This document shows positions 7,172 through 14,623 of a DNA stretch of 21,882 bases, piece by piece. Under the pieces are notes generated by a model that saw nothing but the letters and a program-made list of their open reading frames with translations, did no database searches and was not told where the DNA came from. Position 1 is the first letter of the stretch; the number at the start of each line of letters is the position of its first letter. The position numbers were made by a program, and so were the translations under genes. The DNA lies in contig DASUVX010000061.1 in NCBI GenBank assembly GCA_036378735.1, forward strand, positions 1 through 21,882, written 5' to 3'. The DNA is from GCA-003244245 sp036378735 (lineage in GTDB: Bacteria > Actinomycetota > Actinomycetes > Mycobacteriales > Pseudonocardiaceae).

Positions 7172-8701
7172 GTGTTCGACACCCTCTCCGACCGGCTCAT
7201 GTCAGCGTTGTCCAACCTGCGCGGCAAGGGCAGGCTCTCCGATGCCGACATCGACGCCACCGCTCGCGAGATCCGCATCGCCCTGCTTGAGGCCGACGTC
7301 GCGCTGCCGGTGGTTCGCCAGTTCGTCACGCAGATCAAAGAGCGCGCCAAGGGCGCCGAGGTGTCCGGGGCGCTGAATCCCGCCCAGCAGGTCGTCAAGA
7401 TCGTCAATGAGGAGCTCATCGGTATCCTCGGCGGCGAGACCCGGCGTCTCGAATTCGCCAAGATGCCCCCTACCGTGATCATGTTGGCGGGCCTGCAGGG
7501 TTCCGGGAAGACCACGCTGGCCGGCAAGCTGGCTCGCTGGCTGCGCAGCCAGGGCCACACCCCCCTGCTGGTGGCCGCGGACCTGCAGCGGCCCAACGCG
7601 GTGAACCAGCTGCAGATCGTGGGCGAGCAGGCTGGGGTACACGTGTACGCGCCGGAGCCGGGCAACGGCGTCGGTGATCCGGTCGATGTCGCGCGCCGCG
7701 GCGTGGTCGAGGCCCGGGCCCGGCACTACGACATCGTCATCGTGGACACCGCAGGACGGCTGGGCATCGACGCCGAGATGATGCAGCAAGCCGCCGACAT
7801 CCGCGACGCGGTGCGGCCCAACGAGATCCTGTTCGTCATCGACGCGATGATCGGTCAGGATGCGGTGTCGACCTCTGAGGCGTTCCGCGACGGGGTCGGG
7901 TTTTCCGGGGTCGTCCTCACCAAGCTCGACGGCGACGCTCGCGGTGGAGCAGCCCTGTCAGTGCGGCAGGTCACCGGTGCGCCGATCCTGTTCGCTTCCA
8001 ACGGGGAGAAGTTGGAGGACTTCGATGTCTTCCACCCCGACCGGATGGCCAGCCGGATCCTGGGTATGGGTGACCTTCTCACCCTGATCGAGCAGGCTGA
8101 GCAGGCCTTCGATGCCGAGCAGGCCGAGCAGGCCGCAGCGAAGATCGGCAGCGGTGAGCTGTCCCTGGAGGACTTCCTCGAGCAGATGCGGGCGATCCGC
8201 AAGATGGGGCCGATCGCCAACCTGCTCGGCATGCTGCCGGGCGCGGCTGGGATGAAAGAACAGCTCGCCCAGGTCGACGACAAGCAGCTGGACCGGCTGG
8301 AAGCCATCATCTGCGGCATGACCCCCGCTGAACGGGCCGATCCGAAGATCATCAACGCCTCCCGGCGGCAGCGTATCGCTCGTGGATCCGGAGTGACGGT
8401 CAGTGAGGTCAACCAACTCGTCGAGCGGTTCTTCGAAGCTCGCAAGATGATGCAGCAGGTGGCCGGCCGGTTCGGCTTCGCCGGGGCCGGCCCGGGACGG
8501 CGCGGCCGCAAGGGGCGCAAGGCGAAGAAGGGCAAGGGACGGGGCCCCACACTGCCGAGGACGCGTGGTGCGTTGCCTGGCGGGCTCCCCGGCAACCTTC
8601 CCGGCAACATGCCCGAATTACCGGATCTATCGAATCTGTCGGGTCTTGATCAACTCCCGCCCGGCTTCGACCCGTCGAAGCTGAAGTTCCGCAAAAAATG
8701 A
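7172..8701 (+). CDS. ffh: Signal recognition particle GTPase Ffh (SRP54)
   Basis: The protein part of the signal recognition particle. It binds 4.5S RNA and emerging signal or membrane segments, then pairs with FtsY. It has 509 residues. The N domain is residues 1-95. The G domain carries GLQGSGKTT (about 106-114), DLQRPNAVNQL, DTAGR, TKLDGDARGG and GEKLEDF. The methionine-rich M domain includes GELSLEDFLEQM, MGPIANLLGMLPG and the RNA-binding SRRQRIARGSG helix region. The C-terminal tail is basic and glycine/proline-rich (GRRGRKGRKAKKGKGRG). GTG 7172 is chosen because VFDTLSDRL is the usual Ffh N terminus and AAAGGGA lies eleven bases upstream; the frame is open further upstream but without family similarity. 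The stop overlaps the next gene's ATG (ATGA), so the amidohydrolase is probably translated from the same message. Confidence 0.97.
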   Translation: MFDTLSDRLMSALSNLRGKGRLSDADIDATAREIRIALLEADVALPVVRQFVTQIKERAKGAEVSGALNPAQQVVKIVNEELIGILGGETRRLEFAKMPPTVIMLAGLQGSGKTTLAGKLARWLRSQGHTPLLVAADLQRPNAVNQLQIVGEQAGVHVYAPEPGNGVGDPVDVARRGVVEARARHYDIVIVDTAGRLGIDAEMMQQAADIRDAVRPNEILFVIDAMIGQDAVSTSEAFRDGVGFSGVVLTKLDGDARGGAALSVRQVTGAPILFASNGEKLEDFDVFHPDRMASRILGMGDLLTLIEQAEQAFDAEQAEQAAAKIGSGELSLEDFLEQMRAIRKMGPIANLLGMLPGAAGMKEQLAQVDDKQLDRLEAIICGMTPAERADPKIINASRRQRIARGSGVTVSEVNQLVERFFEARKMMQQVAGRFGFAGAGPGRRGRKGRKAKKGKGRGPTLPRTRGALPGGLPGNLPGNMPELPDLSNLSGLDQLPPGFDPSKLKFRKK

Positions 8702-9873
8702 CGGTGCCCGACGTTGGGCGCGATACCGGGCACGTCGCCGGGCCCGCCGGCAGGACGCCGGCGATGCACTTACGAGGGATCGTGCTGCCCGCCGGGGAAC
8801 CCAGCGAGTTGTGGGTAGCCGGCGGGATCATCCGCGCCGACCCGGTGCCGGGGGCCACCACTGTCTGCGACGGCGGTTACATCCTGCCCGGCCTGGTCGA
8901 TGCGCACTGCCACATCGGTATCGGGGCGCAGGGCGCGGCGAGCTTGGCCGAGGCGGCGGCGCAGGCCGCCACCGACCGGGACGCCGGCACCTTGCTGATC
9001 CGCGACTGCGGATCCCCGATCGACACCCGATCCCTGCAGTCCCGCGAGGACCTGCCACGCATCATCCGGGCCGGCCGGCACCTGGCGCGGCCCAAGCGCT
9101 ACATCCCCACCATCGGCGTCGAGCTGGATGAACCGGGACTGCTGCCCAACGCTGTGCGGGAGCAGGCCGCGGCGGGGGACGGCTGGGTCAAGCTGATCGG
9201 TGACTGGATCGACCGCTCGACCGGTGACCTCGCCCCGCTGTGGCCCGATGACGTGCTCGCTGAGGCGATCGCCACTGCGCACGACGCGGGAGCCAGGGTC
9301 ACCGCCCACGTCTTCGGCGCCGACGCGCTGCCCGGCCTGATCACCGCCGGCATCGACTGCATCGAGCACGGCACCGGCCTGTCCGCGGACACCATCACCG
9401 AGATGGCCGCGCGGGGCACCGCCCTGGTACCGACACTGATCAACATCGAGACCTTCCCGGCGATCGCCGACCGCGCCGCCAAGTACCCGCGTTACGCCGC
9501 GAATATGCGGGCGCTGCACGCCCGGGTCCGGGACACCGTCGGGGCGGCCGTCGATGCGGGAATCCCGATTTTCGCCGGCAGCGACGCCGGTGGGGGAATC
9601 CAGCACGGTCGCCTGGTGGATGAGATCGTTGCGCTGCGCACCGCCGGGCTCGCCGGTGCCCAGGCTCTGGCGGCGGCGAGCTGGGCGGCCCGCGACTGGC
9701 TGGGCGTTCCCGGCCTGGTACCCGGCGCGCCGGCGGATCTGCTGGTCACCCGTACGGACCCCCGGCTGGAGCCTGACACCCTGCGGCATCCACAGCTGCT
9801 GATGCTGCGTGGCCGCGCCCTCGGAACGGCAGGGACCGGGGAACGCTGGAACCCGGGCCGGCCTCAGCGATGA
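8698..9873 (+). CDS. Metal-dependent amidohydrolase, Rv2915c-like
   Basis: A 391-residue cytoplasmic hydrolase of the amidohydrolase superfamily (imidazolonepropionase/prolidase-like branch) with a TIM-barrel metal site. Visible metal ligands are H70 and H72 in GLVDAHCHIG, the lysine in WVKLIGD that could be carboxylated, histidines in TAHVFG and IEHGTGL, and the aspartate in AGSDAGG. The substrate is not evident; relatives split cyclic amides or dipeptides ending in proline. The ATG overlaps the ffh stop (ATGA). A later ATG at 8764 (MHLRGIVLP) would also give a complete barrel, so the first 22 residues are uncertain. Mycobacterial genomes keep an amidohydrolase (Rv2915c) next to ffh, so the linkage is old, although no functional tie to SRP is known. 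A second, divergent amidohydrolase lies on the other strand at 15758-16999. Confidence 0.88.
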   Translation: MTVPDVGRDTGHVAGPAGRTPAMHLRGIVLPAGEPSELWVAGGIIRADPVPGATTVCDGGYILPGLVDAHCHIGIGAQGAASLAEAAAQAATDRDAGTLLIRDCGSPIDTRSLQSREDLPRIIRAGRHLARPKRYIPTIGVELDEPGLLPNAVREQAAAGDGWVKLIGDWIDRSTGDLAPLWPDDVLAEAIATAHDAGARVTAHVFGADALPGLITAGIDCIEHGTGLSADTITEMAARGTALVPTLINIETFPAIADRAAKYPRYAANMRALHARVRDTVGAAVDAGIPIFAGSDAGGGIQHGRLVDEIVALRTAGLAGAQALAAASWAARDWLGVPGLVPGAPADLLVTRTDPRLEPDTLRHPQLLMLRGRALGTAGTGERWNPGRPQR

Positions 9874-9927
9874 GCAAGCAATGAGGAGGAGCACCTGAGC
9901 AGTCGAGAGCTTCCGCCGCCGCCTGCG

Positions 9928-10752
9928 ATGCCGCCCCCGCATGCAGCTGCCCTGCCGGAGTTGACCTCACCACCGGAGCGCGCGCCGACCGGCCGGGATA
10001 CCCGGCGTGGCTGGCAGATGCTGGCCAGCTTCGTGGGCGCCGAGATGACCTTCGTGGCGGCGTCGGTGGTGGCCGTGTTGCCCTTCTTGCTGGCCATCCC
10101 GCACGGTGGTCCGGGCAGGCGGCTGCCCGGCGCGGCGTTAGTCGCGGCTCTGGCGCTACCCCCGGTGGCGGCGGGGCTGGTCGCAGCGCTGGGTGCCGTG
10201 CTCCTCGGCCGGGGGCAGCTGCTGGCGCGGTTGCGCGACCAGCTGTCGGTCCGGTGGCGGCTGTCCGACGTGGGTATCGGCCTGGCGCTGGGCGTCTTCG
10301 GCTTGGCGATTACGGTGCCTGCCTCAGCGCTGTGGGCTCGCTGGGTCGGCGAAGGCCACGCGAACTCGGCGGTGGGCGAGGTGTTTCACGGTCAGCGGCT
10401 GACCCTGGGGTGGGGGCTCACGCTGTTCTTCGGGGTATGGCTGATCGCGCCGTTGTGTGAGGAGCTGCTGTACCGCGGTGTGTTGTGGCGGGCGATGGAG
10501 TACTGGAGGTGGAACCGCTGGGTGATCGCCGGCCTGACCACCGTCTTGTTCGCCCTGGCGCACCCGCTGTTCTCGTGGTCGCACATCGAGCTGCTGCGTA
10601 GCCCGCTGCTGGTGGTGATCACGCTGCCGATCGCGCTGGGGCGGCTGCTCACCGGCAACCTGCTGACCGGCATCGTCGCCCACCAGACGAACAACCTCCT
10701 CCCCGCGATCGGGCTGCTGCTGATCACGCAAGGCGCCGCACCCGGTTACTAG
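9928..10752 (+). CDS. CPBP-family intramembrane metalloprotease
   Basis: A 274-residue integral membrane protein of the CPBP (CAAX protease/Abi) family. After a proline-rich N terminus there are about six to eight hydrophobic segments. The conserved motifs are in order: EELLYRG (the EExxxR glutamate pair), FALAHPLF (FxxxH) and IVAHQTNN (HxxxN), which together form the metal site. Bacterial members process prenylated or other membrane peptides or act in bacteriocin immunity; the substrate here is unknown. The start is uncertain. ATG 9928 lacks a Shine-Dalgarno sequence, while a perfect AGGAGGA (9884-9890) stands four bases before an in-frame CTG at 9895, which would add 11 residues. It follows the amidohydrolase by 54 bases in the same direction and is probably last in the ffh transcript. 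Confidence 0.88.
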   Translation: MPPPHAAALPELTSPPERAPTGRDTRRGWQMLASFVGAEMTFVAASVVAVLPFLLAIPHGGPGRRLPGAALVAALALPPVAAGLVAALGAVLLGRGQLLARLRDQLSVRWRLSDVGIGLALGVFGLAITVPASALWARWVGEGHANSAVGEVFHGQRLTLGWGLTLFFGVWLIAPLCEELLYRGVLWRAMEYWRWNRWVIAGLTTVLFALAHPLFSWSHIELLRSPLLVVITLPIALGRLLTGNLLTGIVAHQTNNLLPAIGLLLITQGAAPGY

Positions 10753-10767
10753 CCCCACCTCCCGGCA

Positions 10768-10822
10768 TGTCGCGCCCTGCTGCACCGCGTGTCGCGCCCT
10801 CATGCCCGGTGTGTCGGGCTCT
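10768..10822 (+). repeat. Three 22-bp-spaced direct repeats upstream of rpsP
   Basis: TGTCGCGCCCT occurs at 10768-10778 and again at 10790-10800, and a related TGTCGGGCTCT occurs at 10812-10822. The spacing is exactly 22 bp each time. The repeats sit between the protease stop and the rpsP promoter candidate, about 55 bases upstream of the latter. They could be binding sites on one face of the helix; no protein is recognised. Confidence 0.6.
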
Positions 10823-10876
10823 CGCGCACGCGCACCAGCCGATGGTGGGCAGGGGATACGGGCAGTCCGGATGGTC

Positions 10877-10885
10877 TGGCACAAT
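10877..10885 (+). promoter_or_regulatory. Extended -10 promoter candidate for the rpsP operon
   Basis: TGG-CACAAT reads as an extended -10 (TGn plus hexamer) with no good -35. The ten bases GTCTGGCACA (10874-10883) recur at the rplS promoter (13140-13149). Transcription from here would give a leader of about 130 bases, including a GCGGCG/CGCCGC stem (10900-10905 with 10919-10924). Confidence 0.5.
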
Positions 10886-11022
10886 AGGTCGCTGTTGTTG
10901 CGGCGGGTCCTCTCATCACGCCGCGACCACTGACCTCGAGAGCATCGTCGGTCTGTGTCCCCACCATGGGCCGTGCGCGCTCGCCGTGAACACTTGCGCG
11001 TGTGACAGGAGTAGCTCGACCC

Positions 11023-11538
11023 GTGGCTGTCAAAATCAAACTCATGCGGCTCGGCAGGATTCGCCAGCCGTACTACCGCATCGTCGTCGCCGACGCCCGC
11101 ACCCGCCGCAACGGCAAGGCGATCGAAACCATCGGCAAATACCATCCCAAGGAGCAACCCAGCCTCATCGAGGTCGACTCGGAACGGGTGCAGTACTGGC
11201 TCGGAGTCGGCGCTCAGCCCACCGAGCCGGTCCAACACATCCTTGAGGTCACAGGCGACTGGCAGCGTTTCAAAGGTCTCCCGGGCGCAGAAGGCACCCT
11301 GCAGCGCGGCGAGCCCAAGCTGGACAAGGCCGAGTTGTTCAACAGGGCGCTGGCGCAGGCCGGCGAGGTGCCGACCACCGAGGCGACCACGCCCCGCAAG
11401 AAGGCCACTCGCTCTGCTGACACTGGCGTGGCTGCCCAGAAGGCCAACGCCGACACGCCGCCAGCGGGCGCAGCGCAAGTCTCGGCCGGAGCTGACGACC
11501 GGGAGGACACTGCGACGGCCGCGGACGGCCAGGTGTGA
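11023..11538 (+). CDS. rpsP: 30S ribosomal protein S16
   Basis: S16 is a structural protein of the small ribosomal subunit, needed for 30S assembly. The N-terminal 80 residues carry the family core: VKIKLMRLGRIRQPYYRIVV, DARTRRNGK and IETIGKYHP, followed by the tryptophan-containing W-L-GVGAQPT segment. With 171 residues it is twice the length of enteric S16. The extra C-terminal half is a low-complexity, Ala/Thr-rich tail (TTEATTPRKKATR onwards), as seen in many actinobacteria. GTG 11023 is chosen because it gives the standard (M)AVKIKL start and AGGAG lies eleven bases upstream; GTG 11002 is in frame but would add seven unrelated residues. The stop overlaps the GTG of the KH-domain gene. 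First gene of the rpsP-khpA-rimM-trmD set. Confidence 0.97.
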   Translation: MAVKIKLMRLGRIRQPYYRIVVADARTRRNGKAIETIGKYHPKEQPSLIEVDSERVQYWLGVGAQPTEPVQHILEVTGDWQRFKGLPGAEGTLQRGEPKLDKAELFNRALAQAGEVPTTEATTPRKKATRSADTGVAAQKANADTPPAGAAQVSAGADDREDTATAADGQV

Positions 11539-11774
11539 GCATGCTGGCGGACGCGCTGGAGCATCTCGTGCGGGGAATCGTTGACAATCCCGACGATGTA
11601 CGCGTCCAGCTGGTCACCACGCGGCGCGGCCGAACGCTCGAGGTGCACGTGCATCCCGATGATCTCGGCAAGGTGATCGGTCGTGGCGGGCGCACCGCCA
11701 CGGCATTGCGCACCGTGATGGGCGGGATCGGCGGGCGTGGGGTCCGTGTCGACGTCGTGGACACCGACCGCTGA
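11535..11774 (+). CDS. khpA: KH-domain RNA-binding protein KhpA
   Basis: A 79-residue single type II KH domain. KhpA usually pairs with KhpB and binds many RNAs; in Gram-positive bacteria it affects cell division and ribosome-related processes. The nucleic-acid loop is clear in LGKVIGRGGRTATALRTVM (the GxxG is GRGG), after DNPDDVRVQLVTTRRGRTLEVHVHPDD. The GTG at 11535 overlaps the rpsP stop as GTGA, suggesting translational coupling; ATG 11541 is a possible alternative two codons later. It lies between rpsP and rimM, its conserved location in actinobacteria and firmicutes. The rimM start follows its stop by five bases. Confidence 0.93.
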   Translation: MSMLADALEHLVRGIVDNPDDVRVQLVTTRRGRTLEVHVHPDDLGKVIGRGGRTATALRTVMGGIGGRGVRVDVVDTDR

Positions 11775-11779
11775 GCGCG

Positions 11780-12340
11780 GTGGCTGAGACATCGGCCGTG
11801 TCCCGGGGCGCGGACAGCAGCGGGGACAGTACGGGCGCGGACACCCGGCGGGTGGTCGGCAGGATCGGCCGGCCACACGGACTCAGCGGCGAGGTCACCG
11901 TGCAGGTAAGTACCGACTTTCCCGAACAGCGCTTCGCGGTCGACGCGCAGCTGCGCAGTGATACCGGCCGCACGCTCATTGTCGAAACCGTCCGCCCGCA
12001 CCGGGGAGTGCTGCTCGTCCGGTTCGCCGGGATCACCGATCGAGAAGGGGCGGCCGACCTGCGCGGCGACACGCTCAGCGTCGACGCCACAGACCTGCCC
12101 GACTTGACCGACCCCGACGAGTTCTACGACCACCAGCTCGAAGGCTTGGCGGCAGTGGGACCCGACGGCGTGGCGCTGGGCAGGGTGCGTGAGGTCGTGC
12201 ATGCACCGGCGAGTGATCTGCTGGTGCTAGACACCGCGAACGGCGAAGTGCTGGTGCCCTTTGTGCGAGCTATCGTGCCCGAAGTGGACCTGGCCGGTGG
12301 CCGGGTGGTACTCGATCCACCAGCCGGCTTGCTCGACTGA
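11780..12340 (+). CDS. rimM: Ribosome maturation factor RimM
   Basis: RimM binds S19 and helps process the 3' domain of 16S rRNA during 30S assembly. The 186-residue protein has the RimM N-terminal beta-barrel starting VVGRIGRPHGLSGEVTV (about 25-41) and ending near the conserved L-V-F-GITDREGAADLRG stretch. A PRC-barrel domain follows, with EFYDHQLEGL, VLVPFVRAIVPEVD and the closing VVLDPPAGLLD. The first 23 residues are Ser/Gly/Asp-rich and not part of the domain, so a later start is possible, but none has a better ribosome site. The GTG at 11780 lies five bases after khpA. Sits in the standard rpsP-khpA-rimM-trmD arrangement. Confidence 0.95.
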   Translation: MAETSAVSRGADSSGDSTGADTRRVVGRIGRPHGLSGEVTVQVSTDFPEQRFAVDAQLRSDTGRTLIVETVRPHRGVLLVRFAGITDREGAADLRGDTLSVDATDLPDLTDPDEFYDHQLEGLAAVGPDGVALGRVREVVHAPASDLLVLDTANGEVLVPFVRAIVPEVDLAGGRVVLDPPAGLLD

Positions 12341-12357
12341 CTAGGCGTGTTCCAGCT

Positions 12358-13110
12358 GTGCTCATTCAAGTAGTGACGATCTTCCCTGAGTACCTGGCCC
12401 CGGCCAGAGAGGCCCTGCTCGGTCGCGCCATCGCCCGCGACCTGATCGCTTTCACCGTGCATGACTTGCGGCATTGGGCCCACGATGTGCACCGGTCAGT
12501 CGACGATGCCCCCTATGGCGGCGGTCCCGGCATGGTGATGCGCCCCGACGTGTGGGGCGAGGCCCTGGACGAGGTGCTCGCCGGGCAGCCGCCGGCCCGG
12601 TTGGTGGTGCCCAGCCCCGCCGGGCGGCCATTCACCCAGCAGGTGGCCACCGAGCTCGCCGCGCAACCCCGGCTTGTCTTCGCCTGCGGTCGCTACGAGG
12701 GCATCGACCAGCGGGTGATCGACGACGCGGCCGAGCGGGTGGTTGTCGATGAGATCTCCATCGGCGACTACGTGCTCGTCGGGGGTGAGGCCGCCGTGCT
12801 GGTGATGATCGAGGCGGTTGCTCGTCTGCTACCCGGCGTGCTGGGTAATCCCGCCTCTGCGATGCAGGATTCGTTTTCCGACGGTCTGCTGGAGGGCCCT
12901 TGCTACACCCGTCCCGAGATCTGGCGTGGCCGGGAGGTCCCGGCCGTGCTGCGCTCGGGGAACCACGCCGCGATCGCCCGCTGGCGCCGGGACCGAGCCG
13001 TGGAGCGCACCGCGGCCCGCCGACCCGATCTGCTGGCGGCATTGCCACCCGGTGCGTTGGATGGTGCGGATCGGGCTCTGCTTGAGGGGCTCCCCATCCC
13101 GCCGGGCTGA
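12358..13110 (+). CDS. trmD: tRNA (guanine-37-N1)-methyltransferase TrmD
   Basis: TrmD transfers a methyl group from S-adenosylmethionine to N1 of G37 in tRNAs reading CNN/CGG codons, which prevents +1 frameshifting. The 250-residue protein carries the SPOUT trefoil-knot motifs FACGRYEGIDQRV and EISIGDYVLVGGE, the substrate motif DDAPYGGGPGM near residue 50, and SFSDGLLEGPCYTRP with the catalytic aspartate region. Length and motif order are normal. The GTG start gives MLIQVVTIFP, the family N terminus; the ribosome site upstream is weak (only GG/CTAGG-like), so translation may be coupled to rimM, whose stop is 17 bases before. rplS follows after its own promoter and leader. Confidence 0.97.
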   Translation: MLIQVVTIFPEYLAPAREALLGRAIARDLIAFTVHDLRHWAHDVHRSVDDAPYGGGPGMVMRPDVWGEALDEVLAGQPPARLVVPSPAGRPFTQQVATELAAQPRLVFACGRYEGIDQRVIDDAAERVVVDEISIGDYVLVGGEAAVLVMIEAVARLLPGVLGNPASAMQDSFSDGLLEGPCYTRPEIWRGREVPAVLRSGNHAAIARWRRDRAVERTAARRPDLLAALPPGALDGADRALLEGLPIPPG

Positions 13111-13120
13111 TACCGCCCGG

Positions 13121-13151
13121 TTTACTCATCCGCGGCGGCGTCTGGCACACT
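13121..13151 (+). promoter_or_regulatory. Promoter candidate for rplS
   Basis: TTTACT (13121-13126) and the extended -10 TGG-CACACT (13143-13151) are separated by 19 bp between hexamers. GTCTGGCACA (13140-13149) is identical to the rpsP promoter. A start near 13158 would give an untranslated leader of about 130 bases. Confidence 0.55.
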
Positions 13152-13228
13152 GAACCGGTTACCGCAGCGCAGCGACGGAGCGGGTGGCCGCAGGGCGTGA
13201 GTCCTTACCGTCGCCCCAGCCGCTGTTC

Positions 13229-13244
13229 GCGCCCGCCAGGGCGC
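13229..13244 (+). other. Small hairpin in the rplS leader
   Basis: GCGCCC (13229-13234) and GGGCGC (13239-13244) pair perfectly around a four-base loop, about 44 bases before the rplS ATG. It may be part of a leader that controls L19 synthesis, but nothing diagnostic of a known leader motif is visible. Confidence 0.4.
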
Positions 13245-13287
13245 CCCACACCGTGCACAGCACTTGAAGACGAGGATGGACTTGGCG

Positions 13288-13647
13288 ATGAACACCCTGG
13301 ACGCCCTGGACGCGAAGTCGCTGCGGACCGACATCCCCGACTTCCGGCCAGGCGACACGCTCAAGGTGCACGTCCGCGTCATCGAGGGGTCACGCCAGCG
13401 GGTACAGATCTTCCAAGGTGCGGTCATCCGCCGGCAGGGCTCGGGAGCACGGGAGACGTTCACCGTGCGCAAGGTGTCTTTCGGCGTGGGTGTGGAGCGC
13501 ACCTTTCCGGTGCATACCCCGAACATCGCCAAGATAGAGGTCGTCACCCGCGGTGATGTCCGGCGCGCCAAGCTGTATTACCTTCGGGATCTCCGCGGTA
13601 AAGCAGCGAAGATCAAGGAGAAGCGTGAGACGCCGTCCGCGTCCTGA
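13288..13647 (+). CDS. rplS: 50S ribosomal protein L19
   Basis: L19 sits at the interface between the two ribosomal subunits. The 119-residue protein has all family blocks: DIPDFRPGDTLKVHVRVIEG, RVQIFQGAVIRRQGSG, ETFTVRKVSFGVGVERTFP, HTPNIAKIEVV and RGDVRRAKLYYLRDLRGKAAKIKEKR. ATG 13288 gives MNTLDALDAKSLR, the usual actinobacterial start, with GAGGA about ten bases upstream; ATG 13276 and TTG 13264 are in frame but add unrelated residues. It has a separate promoter and leader after trmD, so it may be regulated apart from the rpsP-trmD genes. lepB follows 37 bases downstream with its own -10 candidate. Confidence 0.97.
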   Translation: MNTLDALDAKSLRTDIPDFRPGDTLKVHVRVIEGSRQRVQIFQGAVIRRQGSGARETFTVRKVSFGVGVERTFPVHTPNIAKIEVVTRGDVRRAKLYYLRDLRGKAAKIKEKRETPSAS

Positions 13648-13672
13648 TCCCCCGGCACCCGTCGCCTGTCGA

Positions 13673-13678
13673 TAGCCT
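13673..13678 (+). promoter_or_regulatory. Candidate -10 for a leaderless lepB transcript
   Basis: TAGCCT fits TAnnnT and ends six bases before the lepB GTG at 13685. The only purine-rich stretch (GAGGA) is too close to the GTG to be a normal ribosome site, which also favours leaderless initiation. Confidence 0.4.
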
Positions 13679-13684
13679 GAGGAC

Positions 13685-14608
13685 GTGGCCCACCTGGCGC
13701 GCTCGACCGAACCCGCTCGCGACGACGAGCCCGGCGATTCCCGCGGTCCCAGCGTGCACCGGCATCGGCTGTCCAGGCGCAAGAAGGGCTCGTTCTGGCG
13801 CGAGCTGCCGATCCTGGTGCTCACCGCGCTGGTTCTCACCTTCCTCATCCAGACATTTCTGGCCCGGGTGTACGTGATCCCGTCAGCGTCGATGGAACCG
13901 ACCCTGCACGGTTGCCCGGGATGCACGGACGATCGCGTGCTTGTCGACAAGCTGACCTACCGGTTTCGCAATCCCAGCCCGGGAGACGTGGTGGTATTCC
14001 GCGGCACTGACTCGTGGGGTAGTGAGTTCACCAGCCAGCGGTCGGACAATGTGCTGGTTCGTGGCCTGCAGCAGGCGGGTTCAGTGATCGGCCTGGCCCC
14101 ACCGGACGAGCGAGACTTCGTCAAGCGGGTGATTGCGGTCGGTGGTCAGACCGTCAAGTGCTGTGACAAGCAGAACCGGGTCACAGTGGACGGCGTGGCG
14201 CTCAACGAGCCGTACGCGGTGTTCGCCGGGCATGAACCGCAAGAGGACTTCGGTCCGGTCACGGTGCCGCAAGGCAACTTGTGGATGATGGGAGACAACC
14301 GCAACAACAGCGCAGACTCGCGACGGCATGTCGCGGATCAGCGTGCGGGCACCGTGCCAGTGAGTAACGTCATAGGCAAGGCTCGCGTGATCGTGCTGCC
14401 GTTATCTCGGTGGCAAAGCATCGCGGATCCTAACCCGCAGCCGACCAAGACGCTGGGCGCGCCGGCCGTATCGACATCGTCAACGCCACTGGGGCCGCCT
14501 CCCGGGCCGATTGACCTGCCGCTGGGCGCTGGCCTCCTGCTGAGCTGGCCGGTGCTGCGGGGCGGTCAAGCCCTCCGGGAGCGGGTGAGCGCCCGCAGGC
14601 GTGGCTGA
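13685..14608 (+). CDS. lepB: Signal peptidase I
   Basis: Type I signal peptidase, which removes signal peptides from exported proteins on the outer face of the membrane. The 307-residue protein has a basic cytoplasmic N terminus (RHRLSRRKKGSFW), one transmembrane helix (about 41-60), then the catalytic serine S69 in IPSASMEPT and general base K147 in DFVKRVIAVGG. The box MGDNRNNSADSR closes the active site. Cysteine pairs at GCPGC (77-80) and KCC are typical of exported actinobacterial enzymes and may form a disulfide. A proline-rich linker and a weak hydrophobic segment (about 278-295) end in ERVSARRRG, possibly a second membrane anchor. It fits with ftsY and ffh in the export pathway. rnhB starts just after the stop. 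Confidence 0.96.
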   Translation: MAHLARSTEPARDDEPGDSRGPSVHRHRLSRRKKGSFWRELPILVLTALVLTFLIQTFLARVYVIPSASMEPTLHGCPGCTDDRVLVDKLTYRFRNPSPGDVVVFRGTDSWGSEFTSQRSDNVLVRGLQQAGSVIGLAPPDERDFVKRVIAVGGQTVKCCDKQNRVTVDGVALNEPYAVFAGHEPQEDFGPVTVPQGNLWMMGDNRNNSADSRRHVADQRAGTVPVSNVIGKARVIVLPLSRWQSIADPNPQPTKTLGAPAVSTSSTPLGPPPGPIDLPLGAGLLLSWPVLRGGQALRERVSARRRG

Positions 14609-14623
14609 CCAGGAGTGCCAGTC

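Noticed and set aside
8090..8150. AEQ-rich stretch in Ffh as a possible copy of the array in the upstream gene
   Set aside because: Ffh proteins normally carry an EQAEQAFD-type sequence at the G/M domain junction, so this is family sequence and not a transferred repeat.
8770..9942. A 390-codon minus-strand frame opposite the amidohydrolase
   Set aside because: Antisense to a complete enzyme with intact metal ligands; composition (Gly/Arg/Gln/Asp-rich) is typical of shadow frames in GC-rich DNA.
10324..11478. A long minus-strand frame spanning the protease, the gap and rpsP
   Set aside because: It covers two real genes and a promoter region in antisense and shows no family motif.
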